From CAWIUB01 sp963839175 (GTDB lineage: Bacteria; Actinomycetota; Actinomycetes; Mycobacteriales; Jatrophihabitantaceae): a DNA stretch of 64,000 nucleotides. This document shows, piece after piece, positions 54,503 through 63,430 of this stretch. The stretch is taken from contig CAWIUB010000001.1 of the NCBI GenBank assembly GCA_963839175.1, positions 120,986-184,985 of the forward strand. Reading direction: 5' to 3'. The translations under genes were made by a program, and so were the position numbers. The notes under the pieces were generated by a model. It worked only from the letters and a program-made list of their open reading frames with translations. It searched no databases and was not told where the DNA came from. Position 1 is the first letter of the stretch. The number at the start of each line of letters is the position of its first letter.

Positions 54503-55192
54503 TCAACTGTCCTGCGCTGTTGTGTCGTGCGCTGCACCCACCAGCTTGGACTCGGGCGATCCCCGTTGCCGCAGATAGATCGCGAAGGCGGCCATCGACG
54601 CGACAGCGAGAAACTCCGACTGCCAATTCTGCGTCGTCCGGTTCCAGAATTCAGCGGACGTCGCGTAGCCCAGCCAACTCACCGGGTCTTCGTGCTGGCG
54701 TAACAGGTCGGCGTTGTAGGCAGCCTGCCCGGCGACCGACTGCGCCGCGAGCGACAGCACAAAGAAGAACACCATGACCATCCCCAGCGAACGGCCGTAC
54801 AACGCGGTCCGCCAGCCGCCAGCGCGGGCCCACGCCGGAGACTCCTCGGACGCGTAGCGACCGACCTTCTGCTCCCTGTCCGACTGGGTGCCGACGTCTT
54901 CGGGCCTCTTGGACTCGCTCGAGCCTCGCTGTACCAACCACACCGTGGCCAGGATGTACAGGGCGAACTGCAGATACTCCGACTGCCAGTTCTCGGCGAC
55001 GTCGACCGCGAAGCTCGACGAAGTCACGTACTGCCAGACCGACAGTCGCTGCCCGCCGTCGACGACCTGCTGGTGATTGAACTCCGCCACGCCCGATAAC
55101 GCCTGGCCGATCAGAGCGAGCAACAGCAGAAACAGGAACGCCAATGACAACCCGTTGTCTCTGAAGAAGCGCCTCGCTCGTCGATCGCTCAT
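54503..55192 (-). CDS. DUF6766-type membrane protein
   Basis: 229 residues from ATG 55192 (MSDRRARRFFRDNGLSLAFL). Four TM helices: LSLAFLFLLLLALIGQALSG, LQFALYILATVWLVQRGSSE, LGMVMVFFFVLSLAAQSVAG and EFLAVASMAAFAIYLRQRGS. Two near-repeats (SSFAVDVAENWQSEYLQF and AEFWNRTTQNWQSEFLAV) show internal duplication. Function unknown. A 32-residue ORF overlaps its start. Confidence 0.8.
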   Translation of the reverse strand: MSDRRARRFFRDNGLSLAFLFLLLLALIGQALSGVAEFNHQQVVDGGQRLSVWQYVTSSSFAVDVAENWQSEYLQFALYILATVWLVQRGSSESKRPEDVGTQSDREQKVGRYASEESPAWARAGGWRTALYGRSLGMVMVFFFVLSLAAQSVAGQAAYNADLLRQHEDPVSWLGYATSAEFWNRTTQNWQSEFLAVASMAAFAIYLRQRGSPESKLVGAAHDTTAQDS

Positions 55193-55287
55193 CGGTGCGC
55201 CCAACCCACAGCCATCACAAACAGCAGCCCCAGCAGGACGAAGCTCGCCGTACCCCAGAACATCAGTCGCATATCAGCCGTCAACAT
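55189..55287 (-). CDS. Possible small single-pass membrane protein (32 residues)
   Basis: ATG 55287 gives MLTADMRLMFWGTASFVLLG followed by LLFVMAVGWAHR, one clear TM helix. Its TGA overlaps the next gene's ATG (ATGA), which favours real translation. It also lies immediately downstream of the lipoprotein gene, forming a three-gene minus-strand run. Confidence 0.5.
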   Translation of the reverse strand: MLTADMRLMFWGTASFVLLGLLFVMAVGWAHR

Positions 55288-55672
55288 CGCACTTGTCCGG
55301 AGCGGATGGCCGCGGCTCGCACCCCGCCGCGGACACGTACCATCCTGCGCGCAGGCGCTGAAGGAAGATCACGTCGGTGCCGACACGCACCTGCGCCGCA
55401 TCGTCCCAGACCTCCACCCGGCGCACCGCGCTCCCATCCTCCTCGACGTTCAGTACAGCGTCAGCGCATGTTGCGTCAGTGGCCCCACTGACCGACTCGC
55501 GGGCCCGCTCAGTGAGCAGCGCGCACGCCGCGGCACCGTCACGCGCAGACACGGCAGCGACGAACCGAGCGGCGACCTCGCCGGCGTCGTGCTCGCGGGC
55601 ACGGGTGCTACACCCAGCCAGGCCCATCCCCAGCAGCAGCCACGCCGAGACAACCAACGCCTTGCGATGCAC
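55274..55672 (-). CDS. Lipoprotein of unknown function
   Basis: GTG 55672 has GGAGG 9 bp upstream and gives HRKALVVSAWLLLGMGLAGC, a signal peptide with lipobox LAGC. Alternative starts lie at 55681 and 55711. The mature domain (AGEVAARFVAAVSARDGAAA, CALLTERARESVSGATDATC, VRVGTDVIFLQRLRAGWYVS, AGCEP) looks NTF2-like/DUF4878-like, with a Cys pair. It probably sits on the outer face of the membrane. Confidence 0.65.
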   Translation of the reverse strand: MHRKALVVSAWLLLGMGLAGCSTRAREHDAGEVAARFVAAVSARDGAAACALLTERARESVSGATDATCADAVLNVEEDGSAVRRVEVWDDAAQVRVGTDVIFLQRLRAGWYVSAAGCEPRPSAPDKCDVDG

Positions 55673-55827
55673 GCGTGTCACCCTCCCAGATCTGACGTGG
55701 TCAACGCTCATGCTGCGCTTCCTGCCGTCGCTGTTCGCTGCGGGACGTTCAACGCGCCTGCTTGCCTGAGCGGATGCCCAGCCCCGTTCGGCCGGCACGA
55801 TCGCGGAATTGTCACGGCTGCCAGCAA

Positions 55828-55862
55828 CCTTACGTTGTAATGTAGAGCCTTACGACGTAAGG
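55828..55862. promoter_or_regulatory. Tandem palindromic operator (TetR-like)
   Basis: Two 15-bp sites lie 5 bp apart: CCTTACGTTGTAATG (55828-55842) and CCTTACGACGTAAGG (55848-55862, perfect 7-1-7 palindrome). AACCTTACGT (55826-55835) also pairs with ACGTAAGGTT (55855-55864) across the pair. The shape matches TetR-family operators. It lies between a divergent lipoprotein gene and the holin-X run, about 95 bp upstream of the latter. No TetR gene is nearby. Confidence 0.55.
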
Positions 55863-55958
55863 TTTGGCGCAGTGATGCGGGCCGTCGGACGGGGCCTAGA
55901 TCTGGACTAGGGCGAGCGCGACCGGAGCCCAGTAGCTGAAAGTAATGAGGAGTGTCTT

Positions 55959-56369
55959 GTGGCTGGTACAGAGGACCGCGCCGTTGAGGCGCTGTCGACG
56001 GGGGAACTGGTTTCCCGGGCCTCCGAGCGGGTCTCGCATTTGGTGCAGGACGAGCTGCATCTGGCTCGGGCGGAGATGACGGAGAAGGGCCGGAAGGCGG
56101 GCATCGGAGCCGGTTGGCTCGGGGGTGGCGGGTTTGTCGCGCTGTTTGGCGTGGCGTGCCTGGTCGCCGCTGCCGTGCTCGGCCTGGCAACCGCGATAGC
56201 GGATTGGCTCGCGGCGATCATCATCGGCGTCGCCCTACTACTTGTCGCCGGCTGCGCCGCGCTCCTGGGCAAGCGGCGGCTATCTGAGGCGACGCCGCCG
56301 CTACCTACCCAGGCCGTAGAAGGCGTGCGCACAGACGTCCAGACGCTCAAGGAAGGTGGGCGGCGATGA
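55959..56369 (+). CDS. Actinobacterial holin-X / phage-holin-family membrane protein
   Basis: 136 residues from GTG 55959 behind GAGGAG. An amphipathic N-terminal helix (TGELVSRASERVSHLVQDEL, HLARAEMTEKG) precedes two TM helices (FVALFGVACLVAAAVLGLAT, LAAIIIGVALLLVAGCAALL). Despite the family name it is a chromosomal envelope protein, normally found before a DUF3618 gene as here (4-bp overlap). Confidence 0.85.
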   Translation: MAGTEDRAVEALSTGELVSRASERVSHLVQDELHLARAEMTEKGRKAGIGAGWLGGGGFVALFGVACLVAAAVLGLATAIADWLAAIIIGVALLLVAGCAALLGKRRLSEATPPLPTQAVEGVRTDVQTLKEGGRR

Positions 56370-56713
56370 GCGAGCCGACCAAGGCCGATGGCGCGGAGCA
56401 GCTGCGCCGCGACATCGAGCACACCCGCGCGGATCTCCGTGACACGGTTGACGAGCTGTCCACCCGGCTGGATGTGAAGGCGAGGGCCAAGCGGCGCCTG
56501 CACGATGCGAAAGTATCGGTCGCGGACGCGGCCACGCGGCTGAAGCAGGGTTCGCCCGAGCCGGTGCGCCGTGCCCTGGATCGCGTCGGCCCGGCGGTCG
56601 AATCGACTCGCGAGCGGGCGCGCGAACACCGCGGGGAAGTCGTCGCAGGGATGGGCGCGGCGGTACTGCTGCTGCTGCTCGTCATCGTCAGCAGGCGGCG
56701 GAGGGGGTCATGA
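56366..56713 (+). CDS. DUF3618 protein
   Basis: 115 residues: the DUF3618 motif EQLRRDIEHTRADLRDTVDE followed by LSTRLDVKARAKRRLHDAK, a charged helical stretch, and a single C-terminal TM helix (AAVLLLLLVIVSRRRRGS). It is similar in build to ribosome- or membrane-associated YqjD-type tail-anchored proteins. It overlaps both neighbours by 4 bp. Confidence 0.85.
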   Translation: MSEPTKADGAEQLRRDIEHTRADLRDTVDELSTRLDVKARAKRRLHDAKVSVADAATRLKQGSPEPVRRALDRVGPAVESTRERAREHRGEVVAGMGAAVLLLLLVIVSRRRRGS

Positions 56714-57003
56714 GGCTTCTCTACCGTCCGATCGGGTTGCTGTTCAGCGTTGTCGGCGGGTTGGCGGCAAGCGCGATATTCAAGCGTGTGTGGCGTGCGG
56801 TTGCTCATGAAGGGGAGGCACCAAGCCCGACCGACGCGAGCCGGGGGTGGGGCGAGATTGTGATCGCCGCGGCGCTCGAAGGCGCCGTGTTCGGTGCCGT
56901 GAAGGCTATTGCGGACCGGGGGGGAGCGACCGGGTTCGCTCGGGCTACGGGTACGTGGCCTGGGCGAACCCGGCCGGCGAACCAGTCGGGCCAGCGTGGC
57001 TGA
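56710..57003 (+). CDS. DUF4235 membrane protein
   Basis: 97 residues: RLLYRPIGLLFSVVGGLAAS, IFKRVWRAVA, then PSPTDASRGWGEIVIAAALE and GAVFGAVKAIADRGGA, the two-helix DUF4235 pattern. Third gene of the holin-X/DUF3618/DUF4235 run; the YihY-like gene follows by 16 bp. Confidence 0.85.
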   Translation: MRLLYRPIGLLFSVVGGLAASAIFKRVWRAVAHEGEAPSPTDASRGWGEIVIAAALEGAVFGAVKAIADRGGATGFARATGTWPGRTRPANQSGQRG

Positions 57004-57019
57004 CGGCCTGGGAGGTGTG

Positions 57020-57997
57020 ATGACACGCTTCGAATCGGATGGCCCGATCCCCGTCACCAGACGATCATGGCGGTCGGTCCTGAGTCGATCGGTGAGTCAG
57101 TTTCGCGCCGACAACATCACCGACCTGGCAGCCGCGCTGACCTACTACGGCCTGCTCGCCGTGTTCCCGGGCCTGCTCGTCCTGGTGTCGGTTCTTGGCC
57201 TGCTCGGTCCGTCGGCGACGAACTCCTTGTTGGACAACATCGGTCAGATCACGCCCGGCGGGGTGCGCTCCTTCTTCGAGACCGTTGTCGAGAACGCCCA
57301 GCGTCAACGGGCCACCGCGAGCATCGCCGCAATCGCCGGCCTGGGACTCGCTTTCTGGTCAGCCTCGAGCTACATCGGCGCGTTCATGCGCGCGTCCAAC
57401 GCCATCTACGGTGTGGGCGAGGGACGTCCGATCTGGAAGACCGCACCCATCCGGTTGGCGGTCACGGCAGCCGTCGTACTGATGCTGGCGGTCAGCGCGG
57501 CGATCGTGGTACTCACCGGACGGATCGCCGAGCAGGTCGGCCAAATGCTGGGTATCGGCGCCACCGCGGTCACCGTGTGGGACATCGGGAAGTGGCCTGT
57601 GCTGCTCCTGATCGTGACTCTCATCCTGGCCATGCTGTATCGGGCATGCCCGAACGTGCAGCAACCCGGTTTCCGGTGGGTGACACCGGGCAGCGCACTG
57701 GCTGTGCTGATCTGGCTGATCGCGTCCGGTGGGTTCGCGGTCTACGTCGCTAACTTCGCGTCCTACAACAAGACCTACGGCTCCATCGCGGGCATCATCG
57801 TGTTTCTGGTCTGGCTCTGGATCACCAACATTGCCGTACTGCTGGGTGTCGAGGTCAACGCCGAACTGGAACATCAGCGCGCTATCGCTGCGGGACTACC
57901 TCAGGATGAAGAATTCGCCGTGCCACGAGACACGCGCAAGCTCAATACTGCGGAGACCGAGCGCGCGGAGGAACTGAGCCGGCGCCGCCAGATATGA
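57020..57997 (+). CDS. YihY/virulence factor BrkB-family membrane protein
   Basis: ATG 57020 has GGAGG 4-8 bp upstream. 325 residues with six TM segments: ADNITDLAAALTYYGLLAVF, SIAAIAGLGLAFWSASSYIG, IWKTAPIRLAVTAAVVLMLA, FRWVTPGSALAVLIWLIASG and YGSIAGIIVFLVWLWITNIA. NxELEHQ after the last TM is typical of the family. Function uncertain; early claims of RNase BN activity were withdrawn for this family. Confidence 0.9.
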   Translation: MTRFESDGPIPVTRRSWRSVLSRSVSQFRADNITDLAAALTYYGLLAVFPGLLVLVSVLGLLGPSATNSLLDNIGQITPGGVRSFFETVVENAQRQRATASIAAIAGLGLAFWSASSYIGAFMRASNAIYGVGEGRPIWKTAPIRLAVTAAVVLMLAVSAAIVVLTGRIAEQVGQMLGIGATAVTVWDIGKWPVLLLIVTLILAMLYRACPNVQQPGFRWVTPGSALAVLIWLIASGGFAVYVANFASYNKTYGSIAGIIVFLVWLWITNIAVLLGVEVNAELEHQRAIAAGLPQDEEFAVPRDTRKLNTAETERAEELSRRRQI

Positions 57998-58177
57998 ACG
58001 TGCGCGGTGCTCCAGGCGAGATCACCACGAAGCACCGTCATCACCAGACCGGGCCGCATCCGGTCAAGCTTTGCCGCGTCGACGCACGACGATTGATGTC
58101 ACGCGGTCTGGGTATCGAGGCAGAGCAGACCCGCATGCGAGGCAAGCGGGCCCGAAAACACGGGCCTGGAGCGTGGA

Positions 58178-58215
58178 GCCGCCTCGGGGAATCGAACCCG
58201 GACCTACCCATTATG
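58178..58215 (-). other. Possible tRNA 3'-end fragment
   Basis: The minus strand reads GTCCGGGTTCGATTCCCCGA then GGCGGCTCC, a T-arm with TTCGATT loop and an acceptor-like end, but one T-stem pair mismatches and no convincing D-arm or acceptor partner exists. Amino-acid identity cannot be assigned. The surrounding 57998-58660 holds no recognisable gene. A 12-base CCCGATTACAAG shared with the tRNA-Thr repeats occurs at 58427-58438. Confidence 0.35.
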
Positions 58216-58660
58216 GAGTGCCTCGGACACCGGCGCACCTGTGCTCACCCCAGCTATCTGCGCACTCCTGCCCCGCCACCTAGGCACTCCGTGCACACAT
58301 GGCGCTACAAGTGCCGGTCGTTCAGTCCACGAACCAGTCCACGGAACGGCGATGAGGTGGCGAGCTACGTCGCTCGCGGGTCGTCGTCCAGCTGTTGTTG
58401 CCGGCGTCGTCGGCGGCGCCTAGGCACCCGATTACAAGAAGCGTTGGTTGCGTGTCTGGGTTGTCTGGGGCCGGAAGTACTGACTCCGCCGATGTCATTT
58501 GGTCCGCGCGGCGGGCGCCGAGCATGCGGCGATTTCATACCCGTCGGGTGATGTGCTCGGGCTCTCCGGCGGGACAGCCTCAGTCTGTGAGCCGTGATCG
58601 CGTGCCCGGGCTGCAGCGGGAATGGAGGGTCGAGCCCGTGCTGAGCATCTGGGGAACGCG

Positions 58661-59252
58661 GTGACAGGGGCCCGGATCGAGTGGGGGCCGGTGGCGGCGT
58701 GGGCCGGTGCGGGGGCGACTGTGCTGGTTGTGATCACGACTTCGCTGGTCGCGCTGGGGTATTTCGAGCGGTTCCGTGCCCCTCGGGTTCGGGTGACTTT
58801 CGCCGACACCGAACCGTGGTGCCGGGTCGGGCGGCTGGCTGATGGCGGCTCCGCGTTGTGGGTGCGGCTTGGCGTGGAGAACGTCGGCCGGACCGCGGCG
58901 CTGGGGTGTGTGGGCCGGCTGATCGCGGTGACCACCGACGGCAAGCTGCGTGAGGATGTCGACCCGGTGCAGCTGCGTTGGGCGGGTGTGCCGCGCTCGC
59001 AGGCGCTTATCCGGTCGATTTGCGCCGCGGCCAACGCGAGTACCTCAATGTCTTGTTGCTGCCGCGCGATGCCGACTGGCGGCTGGTGACGTTCGAGGAC
59101 CCGGACTTCGACCGGGCTTCACCACTGTGCTGCCGCGGGGGCCCCGGCACCAGATCCAGGTGTCGGTGTCGCCACCAACGCATCCACCACGACCAGGTCG
59201 CTGGTCGCCCAGGCGCACACGAACGACGACGACCTGCTTCCGCAGATCGCCT
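58661..59252 (+). CDS. Hypothetical single-TM protein (frameshifted)
   Basis: GTG 58661 (or ATG 58622) gives RIEWGPVAAWAGAGATVLVV and a TM helix (VLVVITTSLVALGYF), then a beta-rich domain (VRVTFADTEPWCRVGRLADG, WVRLGVENVGRTAALGCVGR). Frame changes near 59017 and 59115 continue REYLNVLLLPRDADWRLVTF and PGFTTVLPRGPRHQIQVSV, ending DDDLLPQIA at 59252. No family named. Confidence 0.5.
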
Positions 59253-59254
59253 GA

Positions 59255-59752
59255 CCAGCGGTGTCCGCGACGGGTCGGCCAAGCTCGCGTTGGACCTGAT
59301 CAACACCGACACCCGGGCGATGTGGCCGCTGCTGCCCTTCTCGATGCCACCCGACACCACGCGGTTCATCTCTTCGCTGCTCGAGGTATGCGGCGACCCC
59401 GACCCAATGACGGCGACCTTGAGCCTGATGACCCGCGCGTCGCTGCTGCGAGCGTGGGGGAGTTCCAAGAGCGCCACCCGCTGATCGTCGCCCCGATCTA
59501 CACCGACCTCCCGTTCGAGCCGGGCAAGGACTTGACCGTCTCCGAAGTCGCGCACATCGCCCGCGGCATGCGCATTGCGATCGCGGTAACGCCCTGGGCC
59601 TTCCCGCCGTGGCACTTCCGGTGGGCATCCGGGACGGTCTCCCACAGGCGGTCCAGGTGATCGGCCCCCGCTACCGCGAGGACCTGTGCCTCGACACCGC
59701 TGCCGCAATCGAGGAAACGGTCGGCATCCTCACACCGATCGACCCCATATAG
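59255..59752 (+). pseudogene. Amidase-signature enzyme, C-terminal remnant
   Basis: Joined frames give RDGSAKLALDLINTDTRAMW, FQERHPLIVAPIYTDLPFEP, SEVAHIARGMRIAIAVNALG and LPAVALPVGIRDGLPQAVQV, then IGPRYREDLCLDTAAAIEE. This is the C-terminal third of an amidase (GLPAVxLPVG...PxxVQVIGPRYRED). The Ser-Ser-Lys catalytic core is missing. The stop is at 59750-59752. Confidence 0.7.
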
Positions 59753-59883
59753 CCGTATCCCACGCAAGCGCCGAGGTTCATGCGGTCCAGTCGGTTCCCG
59801 CGAGCGCTTCCTCGAGTCGCTGTCCGGGATCGCACATATCGCTCGGCGCCTCGGGCACCGGTTAGTCGCCGACGTCGTACCGG

Positions 59884-59912
59884 AATCGGCGTTGTGCCGA
59901 CGTCTTATCCGG
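59884..59912 (+). repeat. Left inverted repeat of Tn554-like element
   Basis: These 29 bases are the exact reverse complement of 63932-63960. The core includes GTTGTGCCGACGTCTTATCC. They bound the three-gene recombinase operon. Confidence 0.85.
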
Positions 59913-59966
59913 GGGTTCGTGGCGGCCGTCTGTGACGGCTGATGAGAGATCTCTGCGCTCGTCGGC

Positions 59967-61244
59967 GTGTCTGTCGTAGACGTGCTATCTGGGGTGCCTA
60001 TGCTGCGCGGCGTGACGGCGGTGACGGGGGCCCTGGGAGCGTGTCGGGTGCAGCGGTTGGCGGTGGCGCAGGGTGAGCCGACGTGGACGGTGGTGGGGCG
60101 GGATCATCGGGTGATCGGGCCTGCGGAGGAGTACCTGGAGTATCTGCGTGCCCGGCAGATGTCGCCGAACACGGTGAAGTCCTATGCGCGGGCGCTGGCG
60201 TTGTGGTGGCAGTACCTGGGCGTGTTCGCGTTGCGCTGGGATGCGGTGACGTTGCAGGACTTCGGTGGGTTCTTGACCTGGCTGCGCAGCGGCGATGCGC
60301 CGGCGGTCATCTCGATCGTGCGCCGGCGGGCGCGGTTTTCGGAGTCGACGATCGCGGTGCGGTTGGCGGCGGTGATCTCCTGCTATGACTATCACCTGCT
60401 CAACGGTGTGACGGCGGGCCGGGATCTGCATCGGATCACGCATCGGGGCGGGGCCGGGTACAAGCCGCTGCTGGAACACATCGCTCGCCGCAAGGGTCGC
60501 CGCGAGACGGTGATCCGGGTGCGTCAACGCGGCCGGGCGACGGCGCCGGTGTTGACGCCGGCGCAGATCGAGTTGATCTGCGATGCGTGCGCGAGCTGGG
60601 ACGGCGAGGCGCGCGAGTGGCGCGGGTCGGTGCGCAACCGGCTGCTGTGGGCGCTGCTTGCAGAGACAGGCCTTCGGCTGGGTGAGGCCCTCGGGTTGCA
60701 GCATCGCGATTGGCACACCGGCTGCGGCGACACACCGTTCGTCGAGGTGGTGCCCCGCGAGCATCGGCACGGGGTGCGGGTCAAGGGCGGGTACCGGCTG
60801 GTGTATGTCTCCGACGAGCTGGATCGCCTTTATGGCGAGCACGTGTGGCGGTTGTGCGAGGCGGGCGCGGACCTGGCCGTCGATGACTTCGACGCCGGCT
60901 ACGTGTTCGTCAACCTCGACCGTGAACCGCGGTTCGCGCCGTGGCGGCCGGAGTCGGTCTATGACCTGGTGGCTCGGCTGCGCGGCCAGTTGTCCGGGCA
61001 GGTGCCGGCGGGCTGGACGCCGCACTGGCTGCGGCACAGTCACGCCTCGGCGCTGCTGCTGTCGGGGGTGCCGGTGCACGTGGTGAGCCGGCGGCTGGGG
61101 CACGCCGACGTGCAGACCACGCTGAACACCTACGCGCACGTGAGCGAGGACGCGCAGATGCGCGCGCTGGCCGACTGGAAGGCGTTTACCGCGGGGTGGC
61201 GAGTCGGCGTCGCGACCGCGGGTCGGGGCGGGGTGTGCTCGTGA
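59967..61244 (+). CDS. tnpA: Tyrosine recombinase TnpA
   Basis: 425 residues from GTG 59967; ATG 60000 is an alternative start. The N-terminal SAM-like core-binding domain reads YLEYLRARQMSPNTVKSYAR. The catalytic domain has Arg I in LLAETGLRLGEALGLQHRDW, HxxR in TPHWLRHSHASALLLSG, the second His in SRRLGHADVQTTLNT and Tyr in NTYAHVSEDAQ. It cuts and joins the element ends. The TGA overlaps the tnpB GTG. Confidence 0.9.
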   Translation: MSVVDVLSGVPMLRGVTAVTGALGACRVQRLAVAQGEPTWTVVGRDHRVIGPAEEYLEYLRARQMSPNTVKSYARALALWWQYLGVFALRWDAVTLQDFGGFLTWLRSGDAPAVISIVRRRARFSESTIAVRLAAVISCYDYHLLNGVTAGRDLHRITHRGGAGYKPLLEHIARRKGRRETVIRVRQRGRATAPVLTPAQIELICDACASWDGEAREWRGSVRNRLLWALLAETGLRLGEALGLQHRDWHTGCGDTPFVEVVPREHRHGVRVKGGYRLVYVSDELDRLYGEHVWRLCEAGADLAVDDFDAGYVFVNLDREPRFAPWRPESVYDLVARLRGQLSGQVPAGWTPHWLRHSHASALLLSGVPVHVVSRRLGHADVQTTLNTYAHVSEDAQMRALADWKAFTAGWRVGVATAGRGGVCS

Positions 61245-63430
61245 CCGGCGCAGGGCGCCCGGCCGCAGCGGACTGGCTGGAGACGGCCCGGGGCCGTTGC
61301 GACCGGGCCGGGCTGGAGCAGTTGTGGGCGGCGGTGCCGGAGTCGCTGCGGCTCTCGCGGTTCGCCGAGTCGACCGTGCCGGCCGGCTACGCGGCCGCGT
61401 TCTGTCACGACCGCACCTGGCAGGCCGGCGTGGACCTGTCCTCGATGCCGGAGCCGATGCGCCGTGAGCTGGCCTGGTGCGTGTTCCGGATCATCGGGCT
61501 GGGCGGCAAGATCCCGACACCGACGCTGAGCATCCTGGTGCGGCGGCTGGGTGAGGTGGTCGCCGATCGCGGCGGCCGGGCACCGGTCTCGCTGTTGGAG
61601 CTGTCGGTGCGGGACTGGTGCCAGCAGATCCAGCGGGCCGTGCACCGGCGCACGGGGCTGCTGCCGGCGCCGGCGACGACACGCATCACCGGGCAGCTGC
61701 TGACGCGGATGATGCGCCTGCTGCTCACCGCGTTGGACACCGGCCCGTGGTGGCAGCGAGACCGGTGGGACCCGGTCGAGGACACCCGGATCCCGCTACG
61801 TGATCACGAACCGATGGGCCGCTACGCGGTGCGCTTCGACCCGATCGGCACCGGCTGGCTGCGGCACGCCGCGCAGTGGCACTGCAAGATCGGCCTGGAG
61901 ACCGGGTCGTTGACCTGGTCGAGCGTGCACCGTCGGGTCGTCGCGGTCAAGCAGTTCGACCGGTTTCTGCACCGCCGCGACATCGCCGGCCCGTGGCTGG
62001 CCGATCACCCGGCCGGGGTGCGGGCGTTGATGCTGGACTACCTCGGCCATCTGCGCGCCCGGCGCATCCCACCGGGACGCCGCGGCGCCGGCCGGCGGCT
62101 CTCGCAGGCCTCGGTGCAACGGCAGGCCAGCGACATCGAGCAGTTCTTCGTGTTCATGGCCGACAACCGCGACACCGCGGCGGCCGCGCTGGCCGAACCG
62201 GGCTGGCTGCGGCTGGGCCCGCAGCATGCCGGCTTCTACCGGCGCGGCGAGCTGCCCGGCAAGCAGCAACCCCGACCCGACGGGCAGGTCATCGACGACG
62301 ACGCGATGACCCAGATCATGGCCGGGCTGGACCTGCTCGGCGCACCGGTCGAGCAGGGCGGGTGCGGCGACGAGCAGGCCATGCGGATCACCCTGCTGGT
62401 GGCGCTGCTGGGCCGTCGCATCAGCGAGATCTGCCTGCTCGACCCCGACCCGATCGAACCACTGCTCCCCGCCGCGGCAGCCGCGCGGACCGATCCCGGC
62501 GGCGAGGACGGCGCTGAGCAGGACCGAGGCCAGGCGCCGGTCGCCAAGCTGCGCTACCAGCAGACGAAGATCGACGGCGCCCCGAACATCATCCTGGTGC
62601 ACGCCGAGGTCGTCGCGATCATCCGCGAACAGCAGCAGTGGGCGGCACGGTACTTCGCCGAACACGGCGCTCCCGGCGTCATGCCGAAGTACCTGTTCCT
62701 CGCGCCGGTGATGAACCGCAACGGCGACCGGCCCTACGCCAGCACCAGCTTGCGGCAACTGCTGACCAAGCTGGCCTCCCGGCTGGACGTGCGGGACAGC
62801 ACCGGCACCCTGATCGACTTCAACCGCACCCACCGCTTCCGGCACACGGTCGCGACAAACCTGCTCAACAGCGGCGTGCCATTGCACGTCGTGCAGCGCT
62901 ACCTCGGACACCTGACGCCAGCGATGAGCATGATCTACGCGCAGACCCTGCAGTCCACCGCCGAGGCCGAGTTCCTGCGCTACCGCAAGATCACCGCCGA
63001 CGCCCGTGAGCTGGAGATCGACCCGCGCGACCTCTACGACATGCTCGAGCTGGACCGGCGCACCGACCGGATCCTGCCCAACGGCTGGTGCCTGCTGCCG
63101 CCCCGCCAGATCTGCCTCAAGGGCAACGCGTGCCTGACCTGCGACAAGTTCGCCACCGACGCCAGCTTCCTTCCCGAGCTGCGAACCCAGCTCGAACGCA
63201 CCGAAAAGCTGATCACCGAACGCAACGCGGCGTTCCGGGCCCGCACCGGGCAGCAGATGAGCGAGGACAACGTGTGGCTGGCCGGGCGACGCCAAGAACA
63301 CGACGCGCTCGGCCGCGTCATCCTCACCCTCGAACACACCCGGCTCGCCGACCGCACCGGGCAAGCCATCCGCGGCGCCGGGGTCGAGGCCCGCACCGAC
63401 GCCGCCACCGCCAAGCAAGGAAACGACTGA
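61241..63430 (+). CDS. tnpB: Tyrosine recombinase TnpB
   Basis: About 729 residues from GTG 61241 (GTGA overlap). A long N-terminal region precedes the core-binding domain (RRLSQASVQRQASDIEQFFV). Catalytic residues lie in LVALLGRRISEICLLDPDPI, RTHRFRHTVATNLLNSG, VVQRYLGHLTPAMSMIYAQT. After the catalytic Tyr a cysteine cluster RQICLKGNACLTCDKF (C-x5-C-x2-C) suggests a metal-binding tail, followed by helices. It acts together with TnpA in Tn554-type transposition. An earlier start at 61196 in the frame lies within tnpA and is unlikely. Confidence 0.9.
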   Translation: MTGAGRPAAADWLETARGRCDRAGLEQLWAAVPESLRLSRFAESTVPAGYAAAFCHDRTWQAGVDLSSMPEPMRRELAWCVFRIIGLGGKIPTPTLSILVRRLGEVVADRGGRAPVSLLELSVRDWCQQIQRAVHRRTGLLPAPATTRITGQLLTRMMRLLLTALDTGPWWQRDRWDPVEDTRIPLRDHEPMGRYAVRFDPIGTGWLRHAAQWHCKIGLETGSLTWSSVHRRVVAVKQFDRFLHRRDIAGPWLADHPAGVRALMLDYLGHLRARRIPPGRRGAGRRLSQASVQRQASDIEQFFVFMADNRDTAAAALAEPGWLRLGPQHAGFYRRGELPGKQQPRPDGQVIDDDAMTQIMAGLDLLGAPVEQGGCGDEQAMRITLLVALLGRRISEICLLDPDPIEPLLPAAAAARTDPGGEDGAEQDRGQAPVAKLRYQQTKIDGAPNIILVHAEVVAIIREQQQWAARYFAEHGAPGVMPKYLFLAPVMNRNGDRPYASTSLRQLLTKLASRLDVRDSTGTLIDFNRTHRFRHTVATNLLNSGVPLHVVQRYLGHLTPAMSMIYAQTLQSTAEAEFLRYRKITADARELEIDPRDLYDMLELDRRTDRILPNGWCLLPPRQICLKGNACLTCDKFATDASFLPELRTQLERTEKLITERNAAFRARTGQQMSEDNVWLAGRRQEHDALGRVILTLEHTRLADRTGQAIRGAGVEARTDAATAKQGND

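Noticed and set aside
57994..58551. 185-residue plus-strand frame after the YihY-like gene
   Set aside because: It reads through the tRNA-like fragment (LGESNPDLPIMEC is a typical translated tRNA artefact) and shows no family features.
61796..63418. 540-residue minus-strand open frame
   Set aside because: Antisense to tnpB, which has clear catalytic motifs; shadow.
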